In this document: positions 35,745 through 48,103 of the stretch, one piece after another
How positions within the stretch are numbered: the stretch's first letter is position 1
Layout of the letters: each line of letters opens with the position of its first letter
DNA from: Pseudorhodoferax sp. Leaf267
GTDB lineage: Bacteria > Pseudomonadota > Gammaproteobacteria > Burkholderiales > Burkholderiaceae_C
Direction of reading: 5' to 3'
DNA length: 64,000 nucleotides
Assembly (NCBI RefSeq): GCF_001422405.1
Contig: NZ_LMMV01000024.1
Location: forward strand, 157,047-221,046
The notes under the pieces: model-generated
Database searches by the model: none
What the model saw: only the letters and a program-made list of their open reading frames with translations
Told to the model about the DNA's origin: nothing
Position numbers and translations under genes: made by a program

Positions 35745-36830
35745 ATGAAGAAGAACAGCGTCCAGTGCCGGGGCATCCGGCTGGCCTATGGCAACAACGA
35801 AGTCTTGAAGAACATCAACGTCGACATCCAGCCCGGCGAGTTCTTCGCGCTGCTGGGGCCCTCGGGCTCGGGCAAGTCCACGCTGCTGCGGCTGATCGCC
35901 GGCTTCAACCAGCACCAGCACGGCGAGCTGCTGATCGATGGCCGCGACGTGACCGGGATGCCGCCCTGGGAGCGCAACGTCGGCATGGTGTTCCAGAGCT
36001 ATGCGCTGTGGCCGCACCTGACGGTGTGGGACAACGTGGCCTTCGGCCTGGTGGAGCGCCGCGTGCCCAAGGCCGAGCAGGCGCGCAAGGTGGAGCAGGC
36101 CCTCGCCACCGTGGGGCTGGAACGCTTCGCCCAGCGCCGGCCGGGCCAGTTGTCCGGCGGGCAGCAGCAGCGCGTGGCGCTGGCGCGCACCATCGTCATC
36201 GAGCCGCAGGTGCTGCTGCTGGACGAGCCGCTGTCCAACCTGGACAAGTCGCTGCGCGTGCAGATGCGCCAGGAGCTGCTGGCGCTGCAGCGGCGCCTGG
36301 GCATCACCACGATCTTCGTCACACACGACCAGGAAGAGGCCATGACCACGGCCGACCGCATGGCGGTGCTGGACAAGGGCGTGGTGCAGCAGGTCGGCAG
36401 CCCGCGCGAGCTGTACGACCACCCGGTCAACGAGTTCGTGGCCAGCTTCGTCGGCACCATGAACCTGCTGCCCGGCACCGTGCAGTCGCACGAGGGCCAG
36501 CAGCTGACGCTCGACCTGGACGGCGTGGGCCTGGTGCAGCTGCCGGCCACCGCGGGCGCGCCGGTGCGTGGCCGCGCGGTGCTGAGCTTCCGCCCGCACG
36601 CGCTGCAGATCGACGGCGCGCCCCCGGCCGGGGACGCGCGCCACCTGTGGATGCGCGGCGTGGTCGAGGCCAGCGAATTCCTGGGCGAGGCCACGCGCTA
36701 CCAGGTGCGCGTGGGCACGCAGTCGCTGTCGGTAGACCAGCCGCACCACCGCGGCGTGGACCGCTTTGCGGCCGGCAGCTCGGTCGGCATCGGCCTGGAG
36801 CGAAGCCAGGCGCGCCTGTTGCCCATTTGA
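35745..36830 (+). CDS. ABC transporter ATP-binding protein (first copy)
   Basis: 361 residues. Walker A GPSGSGKST at about 40-48, signature LSGGQQQRVALART, Walker B VLLLDEPLSNLD, and the switch His in IFVTHDQEEA. A C-terminal TOBE-type regulatory domain follows from about 280 (GRAVLSFRPHALQI). The ATPase works with the fused permease encoded upstream. It is followed by a closely related second ATPase gene 70 bp away. Confidence 0.94.
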   Translation: MKKNSVQCRGIRLAYGNNEVLKNINVDIQPGEFFALLGPSGSGKSTLLRLIAGFNQHQHGELLIDGRDVTGMPPWERNVGMVFQSYALWPHLTVWDNVAFGLVERRVPKAEQARKVEQALATVGLERFAQRRPGQLSGGQQQRVALARTIVIEPQVLLLDEPLSNLDKSLRVQMRQELLALQRRLGITTIFVTHDQEEAMTTADRMAVLDKGVVQQVGSPRELYDHPVNEFVASFVGTMNLLPGTVQSHEGQQLTLDLDGVGLVQLPATAGAPVRGRAVLSFRPHALQIDGAPPAGDARHLWMRGVVEASEFLGEATRYQVRVGTQSLSVDQPHHRGVDRFAAGSSVGIGLERSQARLLPI

Positions 36831-36900
36831 TTCGCGCGAAAAGCGATCAAGAGCCTGTGTATCGTCGCCGGCTTTCCAAAGAGCGGGTGGGTCGAGCAGG

Positions 36901-37986
36901 ATGAACAGAGTCAGTGTGCGGTGCGAACAGCTGCGGCTGGCGTACGGCCCCGTTCCCGTCCTCGATGGCGTGACACTGGACGTCGAGCCGGGCGAGTTCT
37001 TCGCCCTGCTGGGGCCGTCCGGTTCGGGCAAGACCACGCTGTTGCGTGTGATCGCCGGGTTCCTGCGCCACCAGTCCGGCCGCTTGTTCATCGGCGGACG
37101 CGAGCGCACCGACGAGCCGGCCTGGGCCCGTCGCGTGGGCATGGTGTTCCAGAACTACGCGCTGTGGCCGCACCTGGACGTGCGCGACAACGTGGCCTTC
37201 GGGCTGGTGGAGGCCGGTGTGCCGCGGCGCGAGGTCGCGCAGCGCGTGGCGCAGGTGCTGGACCTGGTCGGGTTGGGCAGCCTGGCCCACCGCAGCCCTG
37301 GCCAGCTGTCCGGCGGGCAGCAGCAGCGCGTGGCGCTGGCGCGCACGCTGGTCACCGAGCCCGAGGTGCTGCTGCTGGACGAGCCGCTGTCCAACCTGGA
37401 GCGTTCGCTGCGTGTGCAGATGCGCCAGGAGCTGCTGGCGCTGCAGCGGCGCTTGGGGCTGACCACCATCTTCGTCACGCACGACCAGGAAGAGGCGATG
37501 ACCAGCGCCGACCGCATCGCGGTGCTGGACCAGGGCCGGCTGCAGCAGGTCGGCACGCCGACCGCGCTGTACGACTACCCGGCCACGCCCTTCGTCGCCG
37601 GCTTCGTGGGCACCATGAACCTGCTCGCCTGCAGCGTGCGCTGGACGCGCGGCGGCGCCATCGGCCTGGACGTGCCAGGCTGGGGCGACACCGTGGTCGA
37701 CAGCGACCTCGTGCTGGCCGACGGCGCGGCTGCGGTGCTGGCGATCCGGCCGCAGACCGTGCGGCTGGACGTGGCCGATGCGCAGCCCGACGCGCGCTTC
37801 GTGCAGCTGCCGGGCCGGGTGGAGGCGCTGGAGTTCCACGGCGAGTTCGTGCGCTACCGCGTGCGCGTGGGCGAGCAGAGTCTGGCGGTCGACCGGCCAC
37901 ACCATGCGGGGCTGTCGCGTTTCCCGGTCAGCGGCGAGGTGGCGGTGGGCATCGATCCGTCCGCCGTGCGGGTGTACGCGGGCTGA
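36901..37986 (+). CDS. ABC transporter ATP-binding protein (second copy)
   Basis: 361 residues, start ATG 36901 after GAGCAGG. Motifs: GPSGSGKTT, LSGGQQQRVALART, VLLLDEPLSNLE and IFVTHDQEEA, with a TOBE-type C-terminal domain. It has the same length and layout as the preceding ATPase and shares long blocks, but the D-loop reads SNLE instead of SNLD. The two could form a heterodimer on the fused permease or serve alternative conditions. It lies 21 bp before the LysR gene. Confidence 0.93.
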   Translation: MNRVSVRCEQLRLAYGPVPVLDGVTLDVEPGEFFALLGPSGSGKTTLLRVIAGFLRHQSGRLFIGGRERTDEPAWARRVGMVFQNYALWPHLDVRDNVAFGLVEAGVPRREVAQRVAQVLDLVGLGSLAHRSPGQLSGGQQQRVALARTLVTEPEVLLLDEPLSNLERSLRVQMRQELLALQRRLGLTTIFVTHDQEEAMTSADRIAVLDQGRLQQVGTPTALYDYPATPFVAGFVGTMNLLACSVRWTRGGAIGLDVPGWGDTVVDSDLVLADGAAAVLAIRPQTVRLDVADAQPDARFVQLPGRVEALEFHGEFVRYRVRVGEQSLAVDRPHHAGLSRFPVSGEVAVGIDPSAVRVYAG

Positions 37987-38007
37987 AGCGCGGCAGGCGG
38001 CAGGGCC

Positions 38008-38889
38008 ATGGAACTCTACCAAGTGCGCGCCTTCGTGATCGTGGCCCGCATCGGCAACGTGACCAAGGCCGCGGAGGCGCTGTGCGTGACGCAGCCGGCC
38101 GTGACCGGCCAGCTCAAGAGCCTGGAGCAGGGCCTGGGTGTGACGCTGTTCCACCGCAGTGCTGGCCGCCTCTCGCTCACGCGCGCGGGCGAGGTGTTGC
38201 TGCCCAAGGCCGAGGCACTGCTGGCCGCCGGCAACGAGTTGGGTGCGGCGGCGCGCCAGTTGCACGGCGAACTGACCGGCCGCATCGACTTCGGCCTGCC
38301 CAGCGAGTCCGCCGACTTTCTGCGCCTGGGCGAACTGGCCACGCGCGTCCACGAAGCGCTGCCGCTGGTGGAGCTGCGCACACGCAACCATTCGGCGCTG
38401 GAGTTGCTGGACCTGGTCCGCGCCGGCACGCTGGCGGCCGGCTACTACATCGGCACGCACCCACCGCGCGACCTGCCGTGGCAGTCGCTGCGTTCGGTGG
38501 TCTACCGCGTGGCCATTCCGACCCGGCTGGTGCCGGCCATGCAGCAGGGCGGGTGGCGCACGCTGGCCGAACTGCCCTGGGTGGACGGCCTGGCCGACTC
38601 GCACGTCCACCTGCTGCTGCGCGCGCTGTTCGAGCCCCAGGGCCTGATGCCGCGTGCGGCGATGCAGATCCAGGACACCACCGGCCTGGCCGCGTACGTG
38701 CGCGCCGGCAGCGGCTGCGCGCTGCTGCGCGAGGAAGTCGCGCTGCGCGGCGCCGAGCGCGACGAGTGGTTGGTCTGGGGGCCGGCGCGCGTGGAGGCGG
38801 CCCTGTACCTGACCACTGCCGCAGAAGGCCGGCAAGACCCCTTGGCGGTCGCGTTGGCGTCGATGGTGCGGGGCGTCTGGGAAAGATAG
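38008..38889 (+). CDS. LysR family transcriptional regulator
   Basis: 293 residues. The N-terminal winged helix is LYQVRAFVIVARIGNVTKAA with VTQPAVTGQLKSLEQGLGV and LFHRSAGRLSLTRAGE. The effector domain (about 90-290) has GRIDFGLPSE and later AAYVRAGSGCALLREEV. It is the last gene of the transporter operon, so it probably responds to the transported compound. A T-N11-A dyad cluster at 32481-32584 is a plausible target. The effector is not known. Confidence 0.93.
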   Translation: MELYQVRAFVIVARIGNVTKAAEALCVTQPAVTGQLKSLEQGLGVTLFHRSAGRLSLTRAGEVLLPKAEALLAAGNELGAAARQLHGELTGRIDFGLPSESADFLRLGELATRVHEALPLVELRTRNHSALELLDLVRAGTLAAGYYIGTHPPRDLPWQSLRSVVYRVAIPTRLVPAMQQGGWRTLAELPWVDGLADSHVHLLLRALFEPQGLMPRAAMQIQDTTGLAAYVRAGSGCALLREEVALRGAERDEWLVWGPARVEAALYLTTAAEGRQDPLAVALASMVRGVWER

Positions 38890-38984
38890 ACGGCACCCGG
38901 ACGCAGCCGTGGCGGGCGCGCGGATGGCCTGGGCATGCTCCACCTGGACCGGCCCCCACGACCGACACACGCCTGCGCGTCGAA

Positions 38985-39002
38985 GATGACAAAAATGCAA
39001 TC
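38985..39002 (+). promoter_or_regulatory. Candidate metal-response operator upstream of czcI
   Basis: GATGAC-AAAAAT-GCAATC matches, at 14 of 18 positions, the perfect dyad GATGAC-GGAAAT-GTCATC found at 47214-47231 in front of the DUF4148 genes. Both lie upstream of genes in the czc region and could bind CzcR. It is 167 bp before the czcI start. Confidence 0.5.
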
Positions 39003-39069
39003 TCCATGCCCATGAACCGACGGATTCGCGCAATAGACTGCCCGCACTCTGGCCCTCCACTTGCTCAGT

Positions 39070-39098
39070 CCATGAAGGCAACTCACTTTTTTTCATGG
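39070..39098. other. Inverted repeat before czcI
   Basis: CCATGAA (39070-39076) and TTCATGG (39092-39098) form a perfect 7-bp hairpin with a 15-base loop that is T-rich. It sits 180 bp after the LysR stop and 71 bp before czcI. It could be a terminator of the preceding operon or part of the czc leader; it has no trailing T-run. Confidence 0.35.
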
Positions 39099-39168
39099 CG
39101 ATCCCCCAAGCCTTCTTTGCCCACGTGCGTACCGCGGCCCCCTGTCGAACTGACCCGATAGAAGCACC

Positions 39169-39540
39169 GTGACGCGCTGGCTGCTGCTTTTCATTGGTTT
39201 CATGCTGCCAGTCCAGCTCGCCTGGTCGGCTGCGGCCGTGTATTGCCAGCACGAAACGGCGCCTGCCTCGTTCCACGTGGGCCACCATGCCCACGCGCAT
39301 GGGGCTGCCGAACCGGTGCATCTGCAGTCTGGAGCGTCTTCACCAGCCGCGGACAGTGCTCCTGCCCAGCTCCATGGCGACTGCGGCTATTGCCACTTGA
39401 ACGTGGCCCAACTGCCGTTCGCCTCGGGGAGCATCCTCCTGCCCGCGCAATCTTCGGCTCTGGGGGCTCCCGCGCAGCATCTCTACGGCGACCGGATCGA
39501 CCCCGACATCGAACGCCCCAAATGGACGCGCGCCAGCTGA
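39169..39540 (+). CDS. czcI: CzcI-like periplasmic protein of the cation efflux operon
   Basis: 123 residues starting at GTG 39169. A signal peptide (about 1-20, LLLFIGFMLPVQLAWSAAA) precedes a short His-rich region with HHAHAHG and CGYCHLNV. The AAAVYCQHE segment and the His-rich site match CzcI of Cupriavidus, a small protein encoded ahead of czcCBA that modulates induction or binds metal in the periplasm. Its exact job is not settled in the literature I know. It is the first gene of the czc operon; czcC follows after 92 bp. Confidence 0.8.
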   Translation: MTRWLLLFIGFMLPVQLAWSAAAVYCQHETAPASFHVGHHAHAHGAAEPVHLQSGASSPAADSAPAQLHGDCGYCHLNVAQLPFASGSILLPAQSSALGAPAQHLYGDRIDPDIERPKWTRAS

Positions 39541-39632
39541 CCCGGCGCGCGTTCGACTCTTTCTCAGGCCCTGACTTCCTCTGACGACGCCCGCCGGATT
39601 CCCTTGTCTCGTCCCTATGACTGGAGAATTCG

Positions 39633-40880
39633 ATGTGCAGGTTTCTGGTGCCGTTGGCGTTCGCGCTCACGGCCTTCTCGGGCGCCAGCGTGCTCGCCCA
39701 AACCGTGGGTGCTGCCGCAGCGCCTGCCCCCCTCACGCTGGCCGCCGCCGTGCAGCTGGCGCTGGACCGCCACCCCGACCTGTCCGCCGCGCGGCGTGAG
39801 GTCGACGCCACCGAAGGCGCGCGCACGCAGGCCGGCGCCATCCAGAACCCGTCGCTGAGCGTCGAGGCGGAAGACCTGCGGCGCGACAACCGCACCACCA
39901 CCGTGATGCTGAGCCAGCCCTTCGAGCTGGGCGGCAAGCGCGCCGCGCGCATCGCCGCCGCCGAGCGCGCCACCGAGCTGGCCCGCGCGCAGCTGGACGG
40001 CAAGCAGGCCGAGCTGCGCGCCAGTGTGACGGCCGCGTTCTTGGCCTCGCTGATCGCGCAGGAGCGCGTGCGCCTGGCCCAGGCCTCGCTCGATCTGGCC
40101 CGCAGCGGCAGCCAGGCCACGGGCAAGCGCGTGGTCTCCGGCAAGGTGTCGCCGGTGGAGGAGACGCGGGCCAAACTGGCCGAGGCCAATGTGCGGCTGG
40201 AGCTGATCCAGGCGCAAGGCGAGCTGCAGGCCAGCCTGCACGAATTGCGTGCGCTGACCACGCGCAGCACCGGCATCGACGCCGTGGACGGCAACGCCTT
40301 GGCACTGCCCGCCATGCCCGCGCAGGAGGCCATCGAACAACGCATCACCGACGCGCCCGCCTTGCGCCAGGCGCGTCTGGAGGTGCGGCGCCTGGGCGCA
40401 TTGGCAGACGTGGAGAGCGCCAGGCGCGTGCCCGACATCACCGTCAACGCCGGCTTCAAGCGCACGCAGGACCCAGGGGCTCGCAACCAGGCCGTGGTCG
40501 GCATTTCCATCCCGCTGCCGGTGTTCGACACGAATCGCGGCGCCATCGTCGAGGCCCTGCGCCGGCAGGACAAGGCCGAGGACGAAGCCCGCGCCGTCGA
40601 GCTGCGCCTGCGTGCCGATGTGGCCGCCACGCGCCAGCGCCACGCCACGGCCCTGGCCGAGGTGGCGGCCGTGCAGACCGACATCCTGCCTGGCGCGCAG
40701 AGCGCCTTCGACGCCGCCAGCAAAGGCTTCGAGGCGGGCAAGTTCGACTACCTCGAAGCGCTGGACGCACAGCGCAGCCTGCTGCAGGCGCGCGCGCAAT
40801 ACCTGCGGTCCGTGGCCGAAGTGCACCGCGCCGCCACCGACCTGGACCGCCTGCTGGGCGCCCCCCATTCCAACCCTTGA
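39633..40880 (+). CDS. czcC: Outer-membrane efflux protein CzcC (TolC family)
   Basis: 415 residues with a signal peptide (about 1-22). Two OEP repeats with the long coiled-coil helices are visible, for example LAAAVQLALDRHPDLSAARR at the start and FDAASKGFEAGKFDYLEALD near residue 360. It forms the outer-membrane duct of the CzcCBA efflux complex. Start ATG 39633 follows GGAGAA. Followed nine bases later by czcB. Confidence 0.94.
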   Translation: MCRFLVPLAFALTAFSGASVLAQTVGAAAAPAPLTLAAAVQLALDRHPDLSAARREVDATEGARTQAGAIQNPSLSVEAEDLRRDNRTTTVMLSQPFELGGKRAARIAAAERATELARAQLDGKQAELRASVTAAFLASLIAQERVRLAQASLDLARSGSQATGKRVVSGKVSPVEETRAKLAEANVRLELIQAQGELQASLHELRALTTRSTGIDAVDGNALALPAMPAQEAIEQRITDAPALRQARLEVRRLGALADVESARRVPDITVNAGFKRTQDPGARNQAVVGISIPLPVFDTNRGAIVEALRRQDKAEDEARAVELRLRADVAATRQRHATALAEVAAVQTDILPGAQSAFDAASKGFEAGKFDYLEALDAQRSLLQARAQYLRSVAEVHRAATDLDRLLGAPHSNP

Positions 40881-40889
40881 GCACCGACC

Positions 40890-42452
40890 ATGTCCAACGC
40901 ATCGCCATCGGCGTCCGGCAAGCCCGGCCGCCAGCAAGTCTTCATCATCATCGTGCTGCTCGTCGTGGGCGCCATCGTCGGCGCCATGATCTTGCGCAGC
41001 GGCCCCACCAAGCCAGCGGGCGGCGACAGCCACGGCCATGAGGAAAGCGCCAAGGCCGGCGACGATGGCCATGGCCACGCCGAAGAGGCCGGCGCCCACG
41101 CCGAAGAAGCTGCGCCCAAGGGCCCGCACGGCGGCCAGCTGTTCACCGAGGGCGACTTCGCTCTGGAGCTGCTGCTGGCCGAGGAGGGCGGCGAGCCGCG
41201 CTTCAAGGCCTGGCTGGTGGACAAGGCCCAGCCCATGCCGCTGGCCGGCACGGCGGTGGCGCTGACGCTCACGCGCCCGAACGGCGACGAGCAGGAGATC
41301 GTGCTGCGCCCCGTCAATGGCGTGCTGACCAGCGCGCAGACCGTGGCCGAGCCGCACATCTTCGAGGCCTCGGTGGCCGTGCAGACGCCCAAGGAGTCCT
41401 ACCTGTTCTCCTTCTCGCAGCAAGAGGGCAAGGTCGCCATGACCGACGCGCAGATCCAGGCCGCCAGCATCACGCTGGACACCAGCGTGCCCGCCACCAT
41501 CCGCAGCGCGCTGCAGTTCCCGGGCGAGATCAAGTTCAACGAAGACCGCACCGCCCACATCGTGCCGCGCGTGCTCGGCGTGGTGGAAAGCGTCAGCGCC
41601 AACCTGGGCCAGCAGGTGAAGAAGGGCCAGGTGCTGGCCGTGATCTCCAGCGCCGCCGTGTCCGAGACCCGCTCCGAGTTGCAGGCCGCCCAGCGCCGCC
41701 GCGAACTGGCGCAGACCACCTACGAGCGCGAGCAAAGCCTGTGGCAGCAGAAGATCTCGCCCGAGCAGGACGTGCTGCAGGCACGCCAGGCCCTGCGCGA
41801 GGCCGAGATCACCGTGGCCAACGCCACGCAGAAGCTGCAGACGCTGGGCGCGTCCACCCACAGCGGCGCACTGGGCCGCCTGGAGCTGCGCGCGCCCTTC
41901 GACGGCATGGTGGTCGAGAAGCACATCGCCTTGGGCGAAGCCGTGAAGGAAGACGCCAGCGTGTTCACGCTGTCCGACCTGTCCAGCGTGTGGGCCGAGC
42001 TGAGCGTCGCCGCGCGTGACCTGCAACAGGTGCGCGTGGGCGAGCGCGTGGTGGTCCGTGCGGGCGCTTCGGACGCGGTGGCCAACGGGACCGTCTCGTA
42101 TGTGGGCTCGCTGATCGGCGAGCAGACCCGCACCGCGCCTGCGCGCGTGGTGCTGCCCAACCCGCAGGGCGCGTGGCGGCCCGGGCTGTTCGTCACCGTG
42201 GAGGTGCTGGCGGCCGAGAAGGCGTCGGCCGTCACTGTGGCGGCGGCTGCGCTGCAGACGCTGGACGACCAGCCCGTGGTGTTCCTCAAGGTGCCTGGCG
42301 GCTTCGTGCCGCAGCCTGTGCAGACCGGCCGCAGCGACGGCAAGCGCGTGGAGATCGTGCGCGGGCTCAAGCCCGGCGCCAGCGTGGCGGCCGCGGGCAG
42401 CTTCGTCGTCAAGTCGGAGCAGGGCAAGAGCTCGGCGACGCACACACATTAA
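40890..42452 (+). CDS. czcB: RND efflux periplasmic adaptor CzcB
   Basis: 520 residues, longer than generic adaptors because of an N-terminal metal-rich region: GDSHGHEESAKAGDDGHGHA and HAEEAAPKGPHGGQLF after a single membrane anchor (about 15-40). Such His-rich arms bind Zn/Co in CzcB homologues. The lipoyl/hairpin and beta-barrel domains follow (IVPRVLGVVESVSANLGQQV, LRAPFDGMVVEKHIALGEAV). It joins CzcA to CzcC in the periplasm. The gene ends 12 bases before czcA. Confidence 0.94.
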   Translation: MSNASPSASGKPGRQQVFIIIVLLVVGAIVGAMILRSGPTKPAGGDSHGHEESAKAGDDGHGHAEEAGAHAEEAAPKGPHGGQLFTEGDFALELLLAEEGGEPRFKAWLVDKAQPMPLAGTAVALTLTRPNGDEQEIVLRPVNGVLTSAQTVAEPHIFEASVAVQTPKESYLFSFSQQEGKVAMTDAQIQAASITLDTSVPATIRSALQFPGEIKFNEDRTAHIVPRVLGVVESVSANLGQQVKKGQVLAVISSAAVSETRSELQAAQRRRELAQTTYEREQSLWQQKISPEQDVLQARQALREAEITVANATQKLQTLGASTHSGALGRLELRAPFDGMVVEKHIALGEAVKEDASVFTLSDLSSVWAELSVAARDLQQVRVGERVVVRAGASDAVANGTVSYVGSLIGEQTRTAPARVVLPNPQGAWRPGLFVTVEVLAAEKASAVTVAAAALQTLDDQPVVFLKVPGGFVPQPVQTGRSDGKRVEIVRGLKPGASVAAAGSFVVKSEQGKSSATHTH

Positions 42453-42464
42453 GACGGCTCACAT

Positions 42465-45665
<3,201 letters not shown>

Positions 45666-45727
45666 GGGGCTGCCGTGATTGCCCTCGCACGGCCATTCCG
45701 ACGAGGGCCCATCTTGAAAGCACGAAC

Positions 45728-45988
45728 TTGAAAACTCTGATTTCCGCCGCGGTTGCGGCCCTCGCGCTCACAGGCGTTGTCCATGCCGCCGACGACCACA
45801 AAGGGCACGCACATGACGCCAAGGGCACCGAAGCCCATGCCAAGGAAGCCAAGGCACAACAACTTGCCCCCGGCCACAACGCCCTGCGCGCCAGAGGAAC
45901 GTCTACCGTTCCAGCCGGCACGAAGGTGGTCGTGTCGGTCCAACGCAAGGCCACGCCTGCGTCCACCGCACGCTTCACACTGCCCTGA
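45728..45988 (+). CDS. Small secreted His-rich hypothetical protein
   Basis: 86 residues from TTG 45728; no ATG fits. A signal peptide (KTLISAAVAALALTGVVHA) is followed by DDHKGHAHDAKGTEAHAKEA, with five His in about 30 residues, then a basic beta-like tail (GTKVVVSVQRKATPASTAR). It has no cysteine. Position between czcA and czcD suggests a periplasmic metal-binding helper. I do not recognise a named family. A small ORF further on at 45999-46139 was considered and not called. Confidence 0.5.
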   Translation: MKTLISAAVAALALTGVVHAADDHKGHAHDAKGTEAHAKEAKAQQLAPGHNALRARGTSTVPAGTKVVVSVQRKATPASTARFTLP

Positions 45989-46128
45989 CCGTTCTCGCAT
46001 GCATCGCAACGCGGCACGCCTATCGCTGGCCCGGCTGTTCGCCGTGGGCGGAACGGCAGCGGCGCTGTTCCGACACCGTGCGTTCAGTGCGGAACCCCCG
46101 GGGTCACGCACCATGAAGGAGTTCGAGC

Positions 46129-47064
46129 ATGAACCGTAGCGCTCACCAAGGTCATGATGGCCACGACCATGCCGAGGGCGCGCACAGCCATGCCGCAACC
46201 GTCACGTCGGACAACGAGAAGAGGATCCGGCTCGTCTTCCTGCTGACCGCCGGGTATGCCGGCGTTCAAGCGGTCGGAGGATGGTTCTCCGGCTCGCTGG
46301 CCTTGATCGCAGACGCCGGGCACATGGTGTCCGACGCTGCCGCGTTGCTGCTTGCCCTGATTGCCTACCGGGTTGCACGCAGGGCACCTGACATGGTGCG
46401 TACCTACGGATTCCACCGTGTGCGGGTGTTGGCGGCCATGGCCAACGGGGCATCGCTGCTGCTGCTGGTGGTGTGGATCACCTGGGAAGCCGTCTCACGC
46501 TTGAGGAGCCCGTCCGACGTACTGGCGGGCCCCATGCTGGCTGTGGCGGTGATCGGCCTGCTGGTGAACCTGGTGGGGGCATGGGTGCTGTGGCGTGGCA
46601 ACCGTGGCGACGGCAACCTGAAGGGCGCCTTGCTGCACGTCATGGGTGATCTGCTCGGATCGGTCGGAGCCATCGGCGCGGCCATCGGGATCATGCTGAC
46701 CGGCTGGACTTGGCTGGACCCCGTCCTGTCGGTGCTCGTGGCTGTTCTGGTGGTTCGGTCGGCTTGGGGACTCTTGTCCGACTCGGTCCTGGTCTTGCTG
46801 CAAGCCGTACCCAAGGGGCTGGACACCAAGGCCGCCGAAGCGGACATTGCAGCGTTGCCGCAGATCGGCGAGGCGGGTCACTTCCACGCATGGACGCTCA
46901 CCGATGACCGCGTGGTGGCCACCATCCACGTGACGCCATCACCCGGGATCGATCCATTGACCTTGCCTGCGGTGGTGGCTGCTCGTCTTCGTGATCGATT
47001 CGCCATCGCACATGTGACCGTGCAAGTGGATCCCCCCGGCAGCATCGCGAGCACCGAGCATTGA
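46129..47064 (+). CDS. czcD: Cation diffusion facilitator CzcD
   Basis: 311 residues. A His-rich N-terminus (HQGHDGHDHAEGAHSHA) leads six membrane helices. The metal site pairs are H65/D69 in helix 2 (DAGHMVSDAA) and H170/D174 in helix 5 (LLHVMGDLLGS), so both HxxxD motifs are intact, as in zinc-type CDF exporters. A cytoplasmic C-terminal domain of about 75 residues follows. It exchanges Zn/Co/Cd for protons across the inner membrane. Start ATG 46129 follows AAGGAG. Confidence 0.95.
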   Translation: MNRSAHQGHDGHDHAEGAHSHAATVTSDNEKRIRLVFLLTAGYAGVQAVGGWFSGSLALIADAGHMVSDAAALLLALIAYRVARRAPDMVRTYGFHRVRVLAAMANGASLLLLVVWITWEAVSRLRSPSDVLAGPMLAVAVIGLLVNLVGAWVLWRGNRGDGNLKGALLHVMGDLLGSVGAIGAAIGIMLTGWTWLDPVLSVLVAVLVVRSAWGLLSDSVLVLLQAVPKGLDTKAAEADIAALPQIGEAGHFHAWTLTDDRVVATIHVTPSPGIDPLTLPAVVAARLRDRFAIAHVTVQVDPPGSIASTEH

Positions 47065-47212
47065 TGCCGCCCGCCAGCGACGGGCCGCAGCGGCTGGGGC
47101 CATCCGTCCTGGCCCACGTGTCCGGCGATCGCCACGAGACGGCGTGCCGGCAGGGCTGCACGGCCTGGTTGAGTGCTCTCGTGTCGGTCCCTGGCGGTGA
47201 GACCCGGCGATG

Positions 47213-47232
47213 CGATGACGGAAATGTCATCG
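47213..47232. promoter_or_regulatory. Perfect dyad upstream of the DUF4148 genes
   Basis: CGATGAC (47213-47219), six bases GGAAAT, and GTCATCG (47226-47232) form a perfect inverted repeat. It is 81 bp before the DUF4148 start and resembles the sequence at 38985-39002 before czcI. The most likely binder is the CzcR regulator encoded 1.5 kb downstream. Confidence 0.6.
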
Positions 47233-47312
47233 ACCGGTACGACAAGCCGATGTTTGGCTTTCCACACTTGCGTCATGCGCAGTTCGCGCTACCAACCACG
47301 AAAGGAAACATC

Positions 47313-47645
47313 ATGAAGTGCACATCCACCCTCGCCGTCATCACGGTTGCGCTGCTCGGCGTCAGCGCCCAGGCGCAAACGGCATCGCAGTCCACTGGCG
47401 CGCAAGCTCGCGACCACGGCCAGACCACGGGCAAAGTCGGTTACGTGTCCCGCGTCGACAGCAGGCCGAGCACGGTCAGCCGTGCGGCCGTGCTGCAAGC
47501 CCTTGCCGCTGACGGTCCTGCGGCCACCGCGGAGGGGACAGACATCGGTGCGCAGCAAACCCAGAGCGTGCGTTCCCGCGCGCAAGTCCATGCCGAAGCG
47601 GTCCACGCCGTGCGTACCGGCACGCTTGCCGGTGGCAAGGTTTAA
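47313..47645 (+). CDS. DUF4148 domain protein (first of two)
   Basis: 110 residues with a signal peptide (about 1-22, STLAVITVALLGVSAQAQ). The mature part has SRVDSRPSTVSRAAVLQALA and RSRAQVHAEAVHAVRTGTLA, the repeated helical pattern of DUF4148, a family frequent in Burkholderiales and located in the periplasm or cell surface. Function unknown. ATG 47313 has AAAGGAAA before it. It precedes a second related gene by 12 bp. Confidence 0.75.
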   Translation: MKCTSTLAVITVALLGVSAQAQTASQSTGAQARDHGQTTGKVGYVSRVDSRPSTVSRAAVLQALAADGPAATAEGTDIGAQQTQSVRSRAQVHAEAVHAVRTGTLAGGKV

Positions 47646-47657
47646 GGAGGGAAGAAC

Positions 47658-48020
47658 ATGTTGCTGAACAAATCCATCGCATGCGCGGCCTTCGCTTTCG
47701 CAGGCCTGGGGGCACAGGCGCACGATGCGCCGCACACACGCGATCAGGTGCGCGCAGAGTTCGTCGAAGCGCGGTCCCAGGGGCAACTCCCAGGATTCGG
47801 TGAAGTGGGCGTCTGGCCCGAACCGGCAGCGGCAGGCCGCGCCCTGACGCGGGCAGAGGTGCTGGAGGATCTTCGCGTGCACGGGCCGGCCCCCTCGGGC
47901 GAAGGGGCATCGTGGGGCGGCATGCAGCAGGCGGCCGGCTCGATGACCAGCCGCGCGCAAGTGCGCGCGCAGGCCATCGCTGCCATGCGCGCCGGCGCAT
48001 TGCCCGGCGGCGAGCGCTAG
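47658..48020 (+). CDS. DUF4148 domain protein (second)
   Basis: 120 residues; signal peptide about 1-21 (IACAAFAFAGLGAQAH), then two units of the DUF4148 type: TRDQVRAEFVEARSQGQLPG and TSRAQVRAQAIAAMRAGALP. It is paralogous to the preceding gene and shares the same probable promoter. Upstream site AAGGAGGG is strong. The role is unknown; in this operon setting it might bind or protect the envelope under metal stress, which is inference. Confidence 0.75.
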   Translation: MLLNKSIACAAFAFAGLGAQAHDAPHTRDQVRAEFVEARSQGQLPGFGEVGVWPEPAAAGRALTRAEVLEDLRVHGPAPSGEGASWGGMQQAAGSMTSRAQVRAQAIAAMRAGALPGGER

Positions 48021-48103
48021 GCTGCAGGCATCGACATGCGGCGTGCCGTGCACGCCGTGACCGCTTGATGCAGCTCTGCACCCTTCTCTTGAAGCCAGCC
48101 CCT

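Noticed and set aside
38890-39168. A small gene before czcI
   Set aside because: The only frames are short and lack a ribosome site; the region contains regulatory-type repeats instead.
45999-46139. 46-codon frame between the His-rich gene and czcD
   Set aside because: No ribosome site, no homology I can recognise, and it overlaps the czcD start.
47065-47312. Possible short gene upstream of the DUF4148 pair
   Set aside because: Frames there lack coding features; the space holds the dyad at 47213-47232.
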